From: Liquidambar formosana
Taxonomy: Eukaryota; Streptophyta; Magnoliopsida; Saxifragales; Altingiaceae
Reading direction: 5' to 3'
Length of the DNA: 64,000 bases
Assembly (NCBI GenBank): GCA_039720395.1
Contig: CM077833.1
Coordinates: 16,801,133 to 16,865,132 of the forward strand
Shown here: piece by piece, positions 33,801 to 41,724 of the stretch
Layout: each line of letters opens with the position of its first letter
Numbering within the stretch: the first letter of the stretch is position 1
Translations under genes and position numbers: made by a program
Notes under the pieces: generated by a model
The model's database searches: none
Told to the model about the DNA's origin: nothing
The model's input: only the letters and a program-made list of their open reading frames with translations

Positions 33801-35525
33801 TGTGGTTCTGAGTGTCCTGGAAGGAAGCCAGTAAGGGACCGAACGCTGCTCCGAAATCCATGGGAACTACAGGTGGTAAGGTGGTCCCATGAGGCAGTAA
33901 GGACGTGCCAGCAGCTTGTGGTAGGATAGAGCTACCCAACCCATAATGAGCTGGCATGCCATATGGCTGATTCATAGGCTGGACCTGGCTGGTCATTGGG
34001 TCTACGGGATCTTCTCTTGGGCGTGACTCGTTGATCTCTTCGACCTCTAGATTAGTAGGCTCGTTGTTTCGTCTGGTGGTCACCATCGCGTGCTACCTCC
34101 CCAGCAGAGTCGCCAAAATGTAGACAGGGGAGATTCCGGATTCAATATAATAATAAAAAGGAGAGTACAATGAGAGGTCGGCACGTGAGGAAACTGCAGG
34201 GAAACACGTGGGAAGCGAGTTGTTCGCAAGGAGGGTAAAAGACAAGGGTGGGGACACCGTTCTGGGATCAAGAAGATTGGGAATCTGTGAGACTTTAGCA
34301 AAGCATTCCCTACAAGGGACTTCCTCTTAAACCAGAAAAATCTCTTCTTCAGTTATCTCTTCCCAGATTGAACTCTATTCTCTTCTCTTATCTTTTCTCT
34401 CTCTTAAGAATTATATCCCCCCCTTTTCTCTCAGGGCTTGAGCCTCATTTTATAGTGAGCCCGAGATGTGACTATTCAGCAATCAGAGGTGATGTGACCA
34501 TTCAAGAGATCTTCTCGAATGACCCTCCAAGAGCATTTAATACTCTTCCGAGGCAGGTGGGATTACCAGGCTTACAAACCTTTTTAAGATCTGCGAGCCC
34601 ATCCCTTGTCACATCATGTGTACTTGAACTTGGACCTCGAAGGTCCTTAGCTAAGGTTACCTCTAATACCATCAGTCTGTCTCACCTACTTTCTTACTAA
34701 TTTGTGTCAGTTATTAAATGCTTGCTAATTTGTCTCATATGGGTTCGAGGTATTGTAAAGGGACGACCCTTCGAGTCATCCTCGACTCGTACTTCCCTTG
34801 ATCCTCGACCCACCCAATCCTCGGACCACCTCGGCCTTTCGTCCTCGACACCCCTTCTCCGCCTCACACCCTTGGAACATCTCTACTTTCCTCCAGCGTG
34901 TTTTCTTCACATGAATCTCGGGCCCCGCGGATGAGACACAATACTAGCCTCGTGTTGTGTCTGCTACCATATGAGTGTGTCCAGGTGGGTCCTTATTTCT
35001 TGTCTTCAGATGACTTTGCCCTCTTGACACGTGGCATAGAATTCTCATATGCCTACAGAGAGCATGTTGTTACACCTTACAGTCAAATGACTTGCAGATG
35101 AATGCATGCACACACTTAATTAGTATTATCTTTTTTCGTAGGGGCTTGACTATTCTTCTGGAGTTTGGCAATTTCAAGGCTATGGTTTTGTGCCAAACGG
35201 AACCTCTGGAACTACAATAGTGCAGATTCATGGTGCTGCCCACGGTGCTACAACTCTGATACTGAGGATCTATAATGGGGATATGAGGTACTATAGTAGT
35301 GATCTTGTGGCTACTGATCTTTATGATAAGTGGTTCAGGGTTAATGTAATCCACGATGTGGATGGAGGGAAGGTGACAGTTTTCATCAATGGAATCAAAA
35401 ACCTTGAGACGAAGGATCAAGGGCCGGGTGACTTGCATTTCAAGTGCGGAGTTTATGCTGCTCCAGCAAATATAAGCTACTACATGGAATCACGGTGGAG
35501 AGACATCAAAATATACAAAAAGTGA
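18879..35525 (+). CDS. Citrate-binding-protein-like secreted protein, copy 3, with a 16-kb intron holding a Tat retrotransposon
   Basis: Exon 1 is 18879-19154 and exon 2 is 35142-35525. Both are open and join in phase 0 to give 219 residues with the family motifs: signal peptide, [68 protein letters not shown] and [18 protein letters not shown]. The donor (GGA|GTATTT) and acceptor (TTTTTTCGTAG|GGG) survive. The intron is 15,987 bp, because a 15,796-bp LTR retrotransposon sits in it; without the element and one target copy the intron would be 186 bp. Whether it is still spliced cannot be read from the DNA. Gln replaces the usual Glu in WQFQ and in EIQIG, otherwise it looks functional. Confidence 0.85.
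19262..20200 (-). repeat. 3' LTR of the Tat element
   Basis: 939 bp, same length as the other LTR. It lies next to the purine tract of the - strand element. Confidence 0.95.
20201..20215 (-). promoter_or_regulatory. Polypurine tract of the Tat element
   Basis: On the - strand the bases before the 3' LTR read TGTCAGGGGGCAAC. A G-rich run next to the LTR primes plus-strand synthesis in the family. Confidence 0.7.
20533..20540 (+). promoter_or_regulatory. TATA box of the antisense PMD ORF
   Basis: TATAAATA lies about 100 bp before the ATG at 20638, outside the LTR. It is followed by a pyrimidine-rich leader (TCTCCCATCTATCTC). This suggests an internal promoter directed opposite to gag-pol. Confidence 0.6.
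20638..24398 (+). CDS. Antisense ORF of the Tat element: plant mobile domain protein with Ala/Glu/Lys helix (one in-frame TAG)
   Basis: Three exons fit one frame: 20638-22434, 22514-23687 and 23788-24398, with introns of 79 and 100 bp (K|GTAACA...TTTTTTAG and CAAG|GTTTGC...CTTTGTAG). The joined frame has about 1193 codons and one TAG at 23075-23077. Residues from about 130 to 500 are a plant mobile domain (PMD, the MAIN/MAIL1-like or 'aminotransferase-like' domain); the signature [20 protein letters not shown] and the following PPFGEE are at about 152-180. Next come a basic linker, an acidic region with an [14 protein letters not shown] nuclear signal, a helix of [13 protein letters not shown] repeats at about 805-935, and a C-terminal coiled-coil part. 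PMD proteins in plants act in gene silencing and occur in transposons. Its role in the element is unknown. The exon borders are my prediction. Confidence 0.8.
24615..25115. repeat. Tandem degenerate repeats with hairpins between the convergent Tat ORFs
   Basis: About three units of 160-180 bp recur. The clearest pair is 24856-24941 and 25028-25112, sharing CATATCTCCTCGGTG, GAGGATGCCAATGTTCTC and GCGCTTCGCTTTTCTGCC. An older unit is at about 24620-24725. Each unit holds TTTCTTACAAAAGAA followed downstream by its inverted match TTCTTTTGTAAGGAA, so RNA from either strand could fold. Tat elements often carry tandem repeats in this untranslated region. Confidence 0.8.
25241..26911 (-). pseudogene. 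Tat element integrase region with two H2C2-like modules, one in-frame TGA
   Basis: One frame runs on the - strand from about 26911 to the stop near 25241, broken only by a TGA at 26303-26305 (CGA would be one change away). The upstream part holds an H2C2-like module, [20 protein letters not shown] with KCLGCH after it. After the TGA a second and more standard module follows ([31 protein letters not shown]). The catalytic core shows [17 protein letters not shown] and [11 protein letters not shown], the D, D and E. The C-terminal part ends with [10 protein letters not shown], a gypsy GPF/Y-like motif. The enzyme would insert the cDNA. Relative to the RT frame, and after removing the nested LTR and one target copy, this frame is one base off. 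Confidence 0.88.
26929..29528 (+). mobile_element. 2.6-kb solo LTR nested in the Tat element's pol
   Basis: The 2600-bp segment starts TGTCACACCCC and ends GGGGTTCACA, flanked by the perfect 5-bp repeat CTAGC (26924-26928 and 29529-29533). It separates the second RNase H from the integrase. It holds no coding domain. A TATA box (GCTATAAATACTC, about 27543) implies + strand orientation with a 0.6-kb U3 and a long R-U5. Length and ends resemble LTRs of large Tat/Ogre-type elements. Near its 3' end is GGTGGCGACTCC, similar to a Tat-type PBS core. The orientation is an inference from the TATA box. Confidence 0.85.
29524..31518 (-). CDS. Tat element reverse transcriptase, RNase H and second (archaeal-type) RNase H
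   Basis: The frame of 664 codons starts with a GTG rather than an ATG, and is in the same frame as Gag-protease, from which one TGA separates it. RT covers about residues 85-300, with [13 protein letters not shown] (Asp 185) and YVDD at 248-251. The first RNase H (about 375-500) looks degenerate: the expected Asp is missing in [13 protein letters not shown], as usual in the Tat lineage. A second RNase H (about 545-664) has [37 protein letters not shown] and RHADALA, keeping the catalytic acids. The stop comes from the end of the nested solo LTR, so Pol is now cut before integrase. It copies element RNA into DNA in the particle. Confidence 0.92.
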   Translation of the reverse strand: MYNAETPLEPAEALECLQDQPRPQEEELEEVNLAEEGGERRPIYISKKMTAAEKVEIIQLIKQYKEVFAWTYEEMPGLAPSVTTHHLHISPTALPIKQHPRPFRPELEIQIKQEVERLLKAKFIKPIQHSSWLANIVPVKKKNGQIRCCIDYRDLNKACPKDEFPLPNIDTLVDATAGHQMFSFMDGFSGYNQIRMAAEDAEKTAFRTPMGNFYYEVMPFGLKNAGATYQRAMTAMFHDMMHDTVEDYVDDLVVKSKTWEAHFTDLRQVFERCLKYNLKMNPLKCAFGVTAGKFLGFLVHRQGIDIDPGKARAIQEMPRPSSVKQLKSFLGRVSYVRRFIPALAETMAPFAALLKKSARFDWKPEHEVAFERIKSALSSTSTMVAPRPGHPLVMYITSTNRSVGALLAQEVDGRERPVYYISRIVRGPELRYTNLERHCLALVFAAKKFRHYLLSHHVELVTKCDPIRFLLTRPALSGRIARWLLSLVEFDITCTNPRTIKSQALADLLAHFPSGEYEPPSEDLLGTMAEESWMAGDRGEWRMSFDGSAAAGQAGAGIVLTSLDGVTTSLSYKLMFPCSSNEAEYEALALGLLTALNIGVETLCIQGDSNLVVRQITGDFAVKEDALAPYRSKIQSMMRRFRQIRIEHEPRSSNRHADALATLV
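31522..31569 (-). promoter_or_regulatory. Candidate stop-codon readthrough signal: UGA-CGG with 3' stem-loop
   Basis: Gag-protease ends with TGA at 31569-31567, directly followed by CGG. Nine bases after the stop begins GGGGAGAG, which pairs perfectly over 8 bp with CTCTCCCC at 31529-31522 across a 20-base loop. UGA-CGG plus a stem-loop about 8 bases downstream is a known readthrough arrangement in several plant RNA viruses. The following frame is in phase and has no ATG at its start. The alternative is a decayed CGA codon. Confidence 0.55.
31567..34086 (-). CDS. Tat element Gag-protease polyprotein
   Basis: 839 residues from an ATG only 32 bases inside the 5' LTR. The N-terminal part is Pro/Gly-rich and disordered. 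The capsid domain lies at about 220-370, with [20 protein letters not shown] and the [16 protein letters not shown] and [12 protein letters not shown] segments. A Tat-type zinc-binding motif [16 protein letters not shown] lies near 470. The protease active site [13 protein letters not shown] is near 665, followed by [11 protein letters not shown] near 725. Gag forms the particle and the protease processes it. The frame is fully open, unlike the rest of the element. It ends at UGA-CGG, which may be leaky. Confidence 0.92.
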   Translation of the reverse strand: MVTTRRNNEPTNLEVEEINESRPREDPVDPMTSQVQPMNQPYGMPAHYGLGSSILPQAAGTSLLPHGTTLPPVVPMDFGAAFGPLLASFQDTQNHILAALRTIQEGPSGRGSFSHNPPPRDSPQDEQNVPPEPPHGGRAMEEPHVPRRQSEVPDGAASDAGGSLVNEAPVRKVATSPLAQYITMSEMEGILARGRARSAVPIMPDLDLLPPYLMELAGQPYPVGYVAPLKFPLFNGQKGNAKEHVVRFLDSLGAFRCNEGLRLREFSKSLTDLAYTWYTSLEAGSMTTWPQMSRTFTDKFFCMEERVSIISLSQIRQKAGEDLVGYVCRFREKAMEYLEPISESKLVDLCVLGMQQTFKPYIVIHTFSNFSRLIDAARRISDSISQPRNPAGTKTPWRSERRNPPMVAAVENSKRARGGATEDKSEVNNAPPYPCSMKEVLIILNKWVQDGAINLPEVGQEPSSADKKHERYCAYHRRVKHPTSDCWSLKRIFSRKVKANELEFTTSPDNVGTTPYPEHGKRKEHVYTAANRSSIEPDTKEETEADTSGYETMATKLQDHQKFRHFYDQMGFNEKTRFEATKAMIRIAHEQNEESFAEGGSGHRAAKTQESRIAFSDADLDPQCTMHNRPLYLTALINGNEVRRALIDGGSSINVMPLATIEAAGISKDRIVEQVIEIAGFAAEGKATLGHITVDLEVGQIRKPTRFHVISTRPSYHILLGRPWIHKAKAVPSSLHQCLKVVVNGKCVTIPASIMPFERREAHIVEASFFEEAAPDGEATLVTPRSVHLPRWGEAQKGNFLPPRKRARSRAMVETTNTEAETKQCVRIDLPDGRSVYRL
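34098..34115 (-). promoter_or_regulatory. Primer binding site of the Tat element
   Basis: The - strand reads TGGCGACTCTGCTGGGGA three bases after the 5' LTR. PBS sequences of this form, attributed to tRNA-Arg, are typical of Tat/Ogre elements. Confidence 0.75.
34119..35057 (-). repeat. 5' LTR of the Tat element
   Basis: 939 bp, differing from the 3' LTR at about ten positions by hand count. Adjacent to the PBS on the - strand. Confidence 0.95.
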
Positions 35526-38159
35526 TCGGTGGTGAGGACTCGAGAGGCATCAAAATATAAGCCTCTACATTAAGCCGCTACGTAGAATCAAGATGGATGT
35601 TCTATCAATTCTAAGGACGACTTCATTGTATCTTGGAGGCAAATTTGTGGTGCACACAATTAATAGGAATGGCAGGGGCAAATATTGTCTTAGTATAGTG
35701 ACTACAGGCCTTGTAGCACTCTCATTATGTTTCTTGTTTTGTAGATTGTTCACCATCAATGTCACTTACCCTATCTTCTAATGTTCTTAACTATTCTCAA
35801 TTGTTTTTCGAACAAGTTCCTTGTCACTTTAAATTACCATAATGAGGCAGAGCATTTCTACACTAGAGTAGGTCCACTAAGGCAAGTGGCCCCATCAAAA
35901 AAGAAAATGTAGCATTTCTAGCATCAGAGCTGGGAAAGAGAATAAGATGTTGTGGTGCTCCAATGCAAATCTCAGACATTTCCATATTATGTCCAATAAA
36001 CCACAAAAGAAAGGTTAAATTGCCCTGATATTTTAACAACCACTGAGATATGGCATGTTCAACTGATAGCACTAAAAGAAAAATCAAGTGAAAAACAATT
36101 CCTATATTCAACTAGTAAAGAATGAACGGTTGTTATGCACTTGTGCTACATTTTATTTTTTGATGGGCCGTTGTTATGCTACATTCTGAAGTACTCTGCG
36201 AATTATATACAGTCAACTATATGTTCAAATGTTCAATATGCCTTTTACATGTCTTTTAATTGTTGATTAATGTCTCTTGATTACACAGTTGTACATGTCT
36301 TTCATGCCCATTGTGCACTAACTAAACTTTACCTCCATCCCCATCTGATGCGCGCCAATCTCTGGCAGTCTGTCTGGTTGAGATTCCGAGATCTTTTTCT
36401 GCAGGTCCTGGAATCAAATATTGCATGTGCCATATATGCCTGCAGACCATGTATATATCCCCTTTTGAGAAATATGTTCTCAACACTCCTAGAGCTGTGA
36501 CTTATATAACATGGTCATGCCCTTTTCCTGGGTTATTATTTCCTTTCATATATACCATCATTTCTTCTGATATCTGTAGTTTCATTGCCACAATTTCTAC
36601 CACTGGAGCCGTGGGAAAAAATGTTGATGGCAAGCAATTTCTCCATACACGCATAACAAACACTATCCAATATTTATTTATTTATTTAATTTAGGGGAAT
36701 TGGACTCCCCACAATTTGTTGCTCACTTTTAATTGTCAAGATGAATTAGTGAGAGAAAGGCATCTAATTATTCATGTTACTCGTTCATTTACACAATTTA
36801 TATTCATTGTTTTTTCTCTTAATTTTGTTGTACCAGATAGTTTGAAACTAGAAAAAAGGAGGGCTCCTTTTAGAGAGTCTATTTTTGATGGAGTGGATGA
36901 CATATTAAGAAGTATATTTGGATTGTCTGAAGAAATTAGGGGTCAGAGATCGAGTTTGTGGGTGAAGGTGGTGAATTCAAGTCGACATTTGATAGACTAT
37001 AGCACCAAGCTAGTTGGCATCTTATACACCTATTTGTTCGGTTGAGATTATGCGTGTAATTAAGGATATAGATTGAACTATGACCGTCTAGATCAATATC
37101 AAAATTGAGATGGGGAGCACTTCAAGTGGCCCAAATAAATAGAGAAGGGGAGAGATGTCAAAAAGCTTGGAGACAATTATAGAGTTCAAAGTGGAAATCA
37201 CACTTTGGTCCGAGGATAGCTATTTCATGCATATTCAGTTCTTCGGCTTTACCTATTATTACAATTGCATATTTACATATGCTGTCATTTTTGAGAAACA
37301 TCTCCCATCACGGAGAGCCAGTTTTTTAAATAATAAAAAAAAATTAATCCTTCATACATAACAAACTAAACTAATCAGATTGAAACATAAATTGAAATTA
37401 CTAGGCCTTAATTTGGATCTTGAGAGAAAGGAAAGGAAAGGAAAAACACTGCTTATAGATGGTTTCCCTTCTTAAGCAATTTTGATCATTTTCCTTTCAT
37501 TTCCTTTGCTCTTTCTGAGATCCAAACAGACGCCAAGGGAAGAAATAGATGAATATTGAAATACAAGAAGTGAAGTTGAAATTGATGCAGTTTAACAAAG
37601 ACAATGGAACTTGTATGATACCACCAGTAACGTGCCCCAATGGTATGTTCTAGTACTGATTGATCAGAACAGCCTCCACGACCTAGTGGCCGGTGGAGAT
37701 CCTAGGGTCTGGATTTATCGACCCATCAAGGTAACGTTAATAAGAGTTACAGTAGCTAGCTACATGCTGGATTAACCAAACAGACATTTTAATTTGTTTT
37801 GAACTGTAAACAACCCTGCCTCATGATGCACTATAATTGGAGCTGTCCCTCAATTTTCATGACAAGCATGGTCACTGTCTCATTTGTAATAAACATGTAG
37901 AGATCCAAGCAAAGGCTGCCGTATTCCCCCCCATTGTTTAGACCAAAAAACATTCATATAAGTATGTCTTAACATTCATATATATATATATATATTAACA
38001 ATTTACAGGATTAACCAAGAACTATAGGAAGGCAACTATGTCAGGTAGTGGCTTTGCCCCTACAATATCAGCCTATAAATACGTATAAACGTCCCAAGGG
38101 AAGAATATTCACAATTCCAATCTATAGGCTTTCATAAGTACTGCTACCGTTGCACGAAA
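35526..38159. other. Intergenic region between CBP-like copies 3 and 4
   Basis: No gene is seen. The part at 37585-37970 is homologous to 18440-18640 upstream of copy 3, with an extra block of about 160 bp near 37655-37820. A (TA)n run lies near 37981. The rest is AT-rich, with scattered short frames without recognisable motifs. Confidence 0.6.
38074..38079 (+). promoter_or_regulatory. TATA box of CBP-like copy 4
   Basis: TATAAA in GCCTATAAATACG, 81 bp before the ATG, in the same conserved block as in copy 3. Confidence 0.7.
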
Positions 38160-38464
38160 ATGAATATTCCTTCCTACTACATCCTTCTGTTTGTGGTTCT
38201 CATGAGCTTCTTCAATGACCTCCGTATGTTGTGTGGTGCCGATCCCACTGATGGGTTCACCCCTGTGCCATTGACAAACTCGAATTTCGAATTACAAAAA
38301 CCATATAACGTACCGCTTGATGAGCGTTACAGTTACGAAGATGGAGTTCATCGGATGTGGGTCTATGCTGATGACAAGCCACACGATCCTAATAGTTATA
38401 CCCAGCCACGCACAGAAATTCGTAGAAGTGTAATTTCATTCTCTAATTTCTACACTCTTTAAGG

Positions 38465-38527
<63 letters not shown>

Positions 38528-38938
38528 GGGGGTTGGTGTTTGGGTAGGGGCTTGACTATTCCTCTGGAGTTTGGCAATTCGAAGGCTATGGTTATGATGC
38601 CAAATGGAACAAGTGGTCCTTCAATAGTGCAGATTCAATTCATGGCGCGGCCCATGACTCTTCAACCATAAAACTAAGGATCTATAATGGGGACATGAGG
38701 TACTATAGTGGTAACGTTGTGGCTACTGGTCTTTATGATAAGTACTTGAGGGTTAATTTAATCCACGACGTGTAGGTAGACAAGTTGACAGTTTTCGTCG
38801 ATGGTGTTCAGAAGTTTGAGACGAAGGGTAGAGGGCAGAGTGACTTCTATTTCAAGTGCGGAGTTTATGCCTGCGCTAGCAGATATAAGCTACTACATGG
38901 AATCAAGGTGGAGAGACATCAAAATATACAAGAAGTGA
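38160..38938 (+). pseudogene. Citrate-binding-protein-like copy 4, pseudogene
   Basis: Exon 1 (38160-38429) is open for 90 codons with a normal signal peptide and the [20 protein letters not shown] motif. Exon 2 starts near 38548 after an intron that includes 30 T followed by 31 G. Exon 2 is broken: an extra base in GGTTATGATGCC (about 38595), a 5-bp ATTCA duplication near 38632, a stop at about 38774 where the HDVDGG motif should read, and more indels near 38868. The conserved ending [17 protein letters not shown] is still recognisable in another frame. No functional product is expected. Confidence 0.88.
38466..38526. repeat. T30-G31 homopolymer pair in the intron of copy 4
   Basis: An uninterrupted run of 30 T is joined directly to 31 G, ending 22 bases before the exon 2 start. 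The length may be an assembly estimate. Confidence 0.85.
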
Positions 38939-40227
38939 TCGATAGTGAGGACTTTGTGGGGTGACAATACCCTTAAAATCTTACAATTCAGCCTCAACTA
39001 GTATTGTTCTATTATTTCTCTTGCATATATTTTTGTTATCTGGGTTTGCTGGGTATTTTGTCCTAGATAGGTCTGTTCTCTATGGTTTTTTCATCGTAAT
39101 GTTTGTGTTGTGGGGGCTGTTAGTATGTTAATTTGAATGGTCGTCATCCTTATCATATTAATAAATTCATTTTGCTTATCAAAAACGAGAAGAAAAAAAA
39201 TCAGTCTTATTAGCTTTGAATTATGCAGACCAAGTTGAACCCATCCCACCAATAAGTTTAACAAGATGTCTTCTTCCTTTTCTTTTCTTTTTATTTTTTT
39301 ATTTACATTTATGACAATCGATGGGAAAACCCTTCGGGTAAATCCCAAACCCATATAAAACCCAACAAATCATATGGGTTAGGTAAATTCAAGGCCAATG
39401 AGAACCATAAAAGTTTGGGTGATGAGTTTAACAAGATGTCCATACACACACATCCAAGGAACATAATTGACCTTAGTTCAATATATGATGCAGTGAGCGT
39501 TTAGAGTGAGGAATCCGACTAACCAATTGTTTAACCTTTTCATGAATACTAAAATATTTCTCAATGAAAAATTAGGGGGGTCCAACAAGTATCTAAAGGT
39601 GTCGTAATTCTGCAGAATAAGACTTATTTTTGGTGTTGCACTAGAAGGCCTATTTATAAGCTATCAAGCTCCACAAAACCCTAATTACAATTAGAAAACT
39701 TCTAAAATTAACCTTACCTATTAATAATAAAAATACATATATCCACCATAAGTTCCTCATAAGTTTGAGAGAATTTACTCCGCAATTCCAGTAGTCATTT
39801 TCATAGTTTTCTTTCCAGTCTAATGAAACAGACAAATACCTCAAAATTTTAGCTTGGCTCAATTTCCTCCCAAATTTGATTTTTACAAATTCCACAACCC
39901 AAAAAGTTTTGGCTTTATTCATCATATCGTTCACAATATCAACCAAGAGATGACTAAAAATCAAACAAAGATTTTCAATTCCAATAAAATCATAATACTC
40001 CCAACTCTTCAACCATTGGAATATCAACGAGTAGACAATCAAGTGGATCAAAATTATTTTATCAAAATAATATTTGACAATGTTTGCCTATATATAATAT
40101 GTACCCATGTCCCAAGGCAGGGGTATCTTCACAAATCCAAACTGTAGGCTTTCAGAACTCTTCTAGTTTGCTAGAAACATTCGGTTGTTGCCCTGTTCCT
40201 ATCAAAAAAGGAACCTTGGGTTATTGC
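38939..40227. other. Intergenic region between CBP-like copies 4 and 5
   Basis: No gene is seen. A sequence at about 39005-39210 ending CATTTTGCTTATCAAAAA looks like a worn LINE 3' end. The rest is AT-rich. The last 150 bp carry a weak match to the copy 3 and 4 promoter (GTACCCATGTCCCAAGGCAGG, 40101-40121). Confidence 0.5.
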
Positions 40228-41068
40228 ATGAAAATGAATACTCCCTCCCAACTCCAGCCTTCTGTTTCTTGCTCTTGTGAGGTTTTTTCGAAGCTGAGTC
40301 GGTTTCGTGGAGCTGATCCCACACATGGATTCACCCCGGTGCCATTGACGAACCAATATTAAACCACTCAACGATCGTTACAGTTACGAAGATGGAGTTC
40401 GGAGGTTAAGGGTCTACACTAATGACAAGCCATTCGAACATAAGTCTGACCTGCAGGCCTCGCACAGAAATTCTCATAAGCCTAATCTCTTTTTTTCTTT
40501 TTTCCTTTATATTTTTTATACCTAGAATAAGGAAAATAAAAAGTACTTAATTTAGAAGTCCAATCTATGAAATTGATCCAAAATCTAGGATAATTAGTGT
40601 AAAGCACTTGATGACATAATTGCTGCACTTCAGGGATATTTGATCGTGCCACCCTTTGCATAAGACCAAAAAAGATGCTTGCCCCATGAACTCCTTGATA
40701 TCAGCAAAAAGAGGATAGAGAGATGCCAGGATAATGGAGAGGAACTACATTTCCTCTGCTTCCCAATGAACTGGTAGACTAGTTGAGAAGATAATTGCAA
40801 GGAGATATGATCGGTTATATGAGTTACTATAGGCCCAATTTTGGTGGCTACTGATCTCTATGATATTATTGGATCAGGGTCAACGTAAATCCAAAATGTG
40901 AATGAAGGGAAGGTGACACTTTCTATACTCTGTCCGAAAATTTCTGGTGAAAGATGAAGGGGCCGGGTGGCATGAATTACAAATGTGGAGTATATGCTGC
41001 ACCGGCTAAATTCAAGGCAGTACTGCATGGAATCAAGGTGGCGGGGGATCAAAATATACAAAAAGTGA
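40228..41068 (+). pseudogene. Citrate-binding-protein-like copy 5, decayed pseudogene
   Basis: The first part preserves ATGAAAATGAAT, the [15 protein letters not shown] motif and a stop near 40360, then YSYEDGVRRL in another frame. Exon 2 is recognisable from about 40840: VATDLYD, EGKVT and [10 protein letters not shown] in changing frames, ending with the family IKIYKK-stop-like sequence at 41047-41068. The beginning of exon 2 (GLDYSSG...QIHGAA) is missing or replaced. It is older than copy 4 by the number of lesions. Confidence 0.82.
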
Positions 41069-41724
41069 TGGGGATAATTACATCAGCTTTCACGACACAA
41101 GCTAGTGAGTTGATGATCAAAGGGTGTTGTCCCCATCCCAAAGTTAAAAGAAAAAGAAGAAAAAACACACAATTAATGGGCATCTGTAGATCTTATAAGA
41201 CAACAGTTACGGCATGTTGTGTTCATTGGTTCCTCAAGCTAGTTGCAAAACCAAAACCAGGCATTTCAGTATTATTTCCACAAAAGAGAGGTTACATTTG
41301 ATACATGAAATGATCATTCCTTTATCATTTCGTACAGACAAGTGCCACCCATGGGCACAGTTCAATGAGTATTGCAAAAGAAAATTAGATCAATATTGAT
41401 CCATGCAAATGATCCCCACCAGAAAAACCCATGAACTTAAATGCAAAACCAAGCTTTTTTTTTTTTTACAAAAATACCCTTCAATTCATCAGACTATTTA
41501 TTACAAATGAAGACAAAAGAGGCCTAATAATGTTAGAAGCCTAATAATGTTACAGAAGATGTAAGAGAAATCTACAATGATATGCAAATTTTATTACCAA
41601 TCAAACCCATATAGGAGAGCCATGAATGAAATGAATGAAATGCTGAAGTAAACCAATATAAATAACAGGAGAAAGAAAAATGGAGAAAAAAAATTATACT
41701 ACACCACAACATACTGAAAGAAGC
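41069..41724 (-). other. Probable 3' UTR and downstream flank of the sterol glucosyltransferase
   Basis: No coding signal. The stop of the - strand gene lies at 41725. A transcript end is likely within this stretch; no single polyadenylation signal stands out. Confidence 0.5.

Larger units (their letters stand above)
19262..35057 (-). mobile_element. Ty3/gypsy Tat-lineage retrotransposon with antisense plant-mobile-domain ORF
   Basis: Two 939-bp LTRs (19262-20200 and 34119-35057) begin TGTAGACAGGGG and end ATGCCTACA. A perfect 5-bp target duplication GAGAG lies at 19257-19261 and 35058-35062. On the - strand the order is LTR, PBS, Gag-protease, RT, RNase H, a second RNase H, integrase, then a convergent region, an antisense ORF on the + strand, a purine tract and LTR. 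The dual RNase H, the PBS type and the extra antisense ORF are Tat-lineage traits. I count about ten differences between the LTRs by eye, about 1%, nine of them transitions, so the insertion is recent. A nested 2.6-kb LTR (26929-29528) and in-frame stops now prevent a normal Pol. The antisense ORF has the same orientation as the host gene. Confidence 0.95.

Noticed and set aside
36716..37045. 109-codon frame between copies 3 and 4
   Set aside because: No recognisable motif and ordinary AT-rich sequence; likely chance.
40954..41301. 115-codon frame over the end of copy 5
   Set aside because: It starts off-frame in the pseudogene and runs into non-coding DNA.
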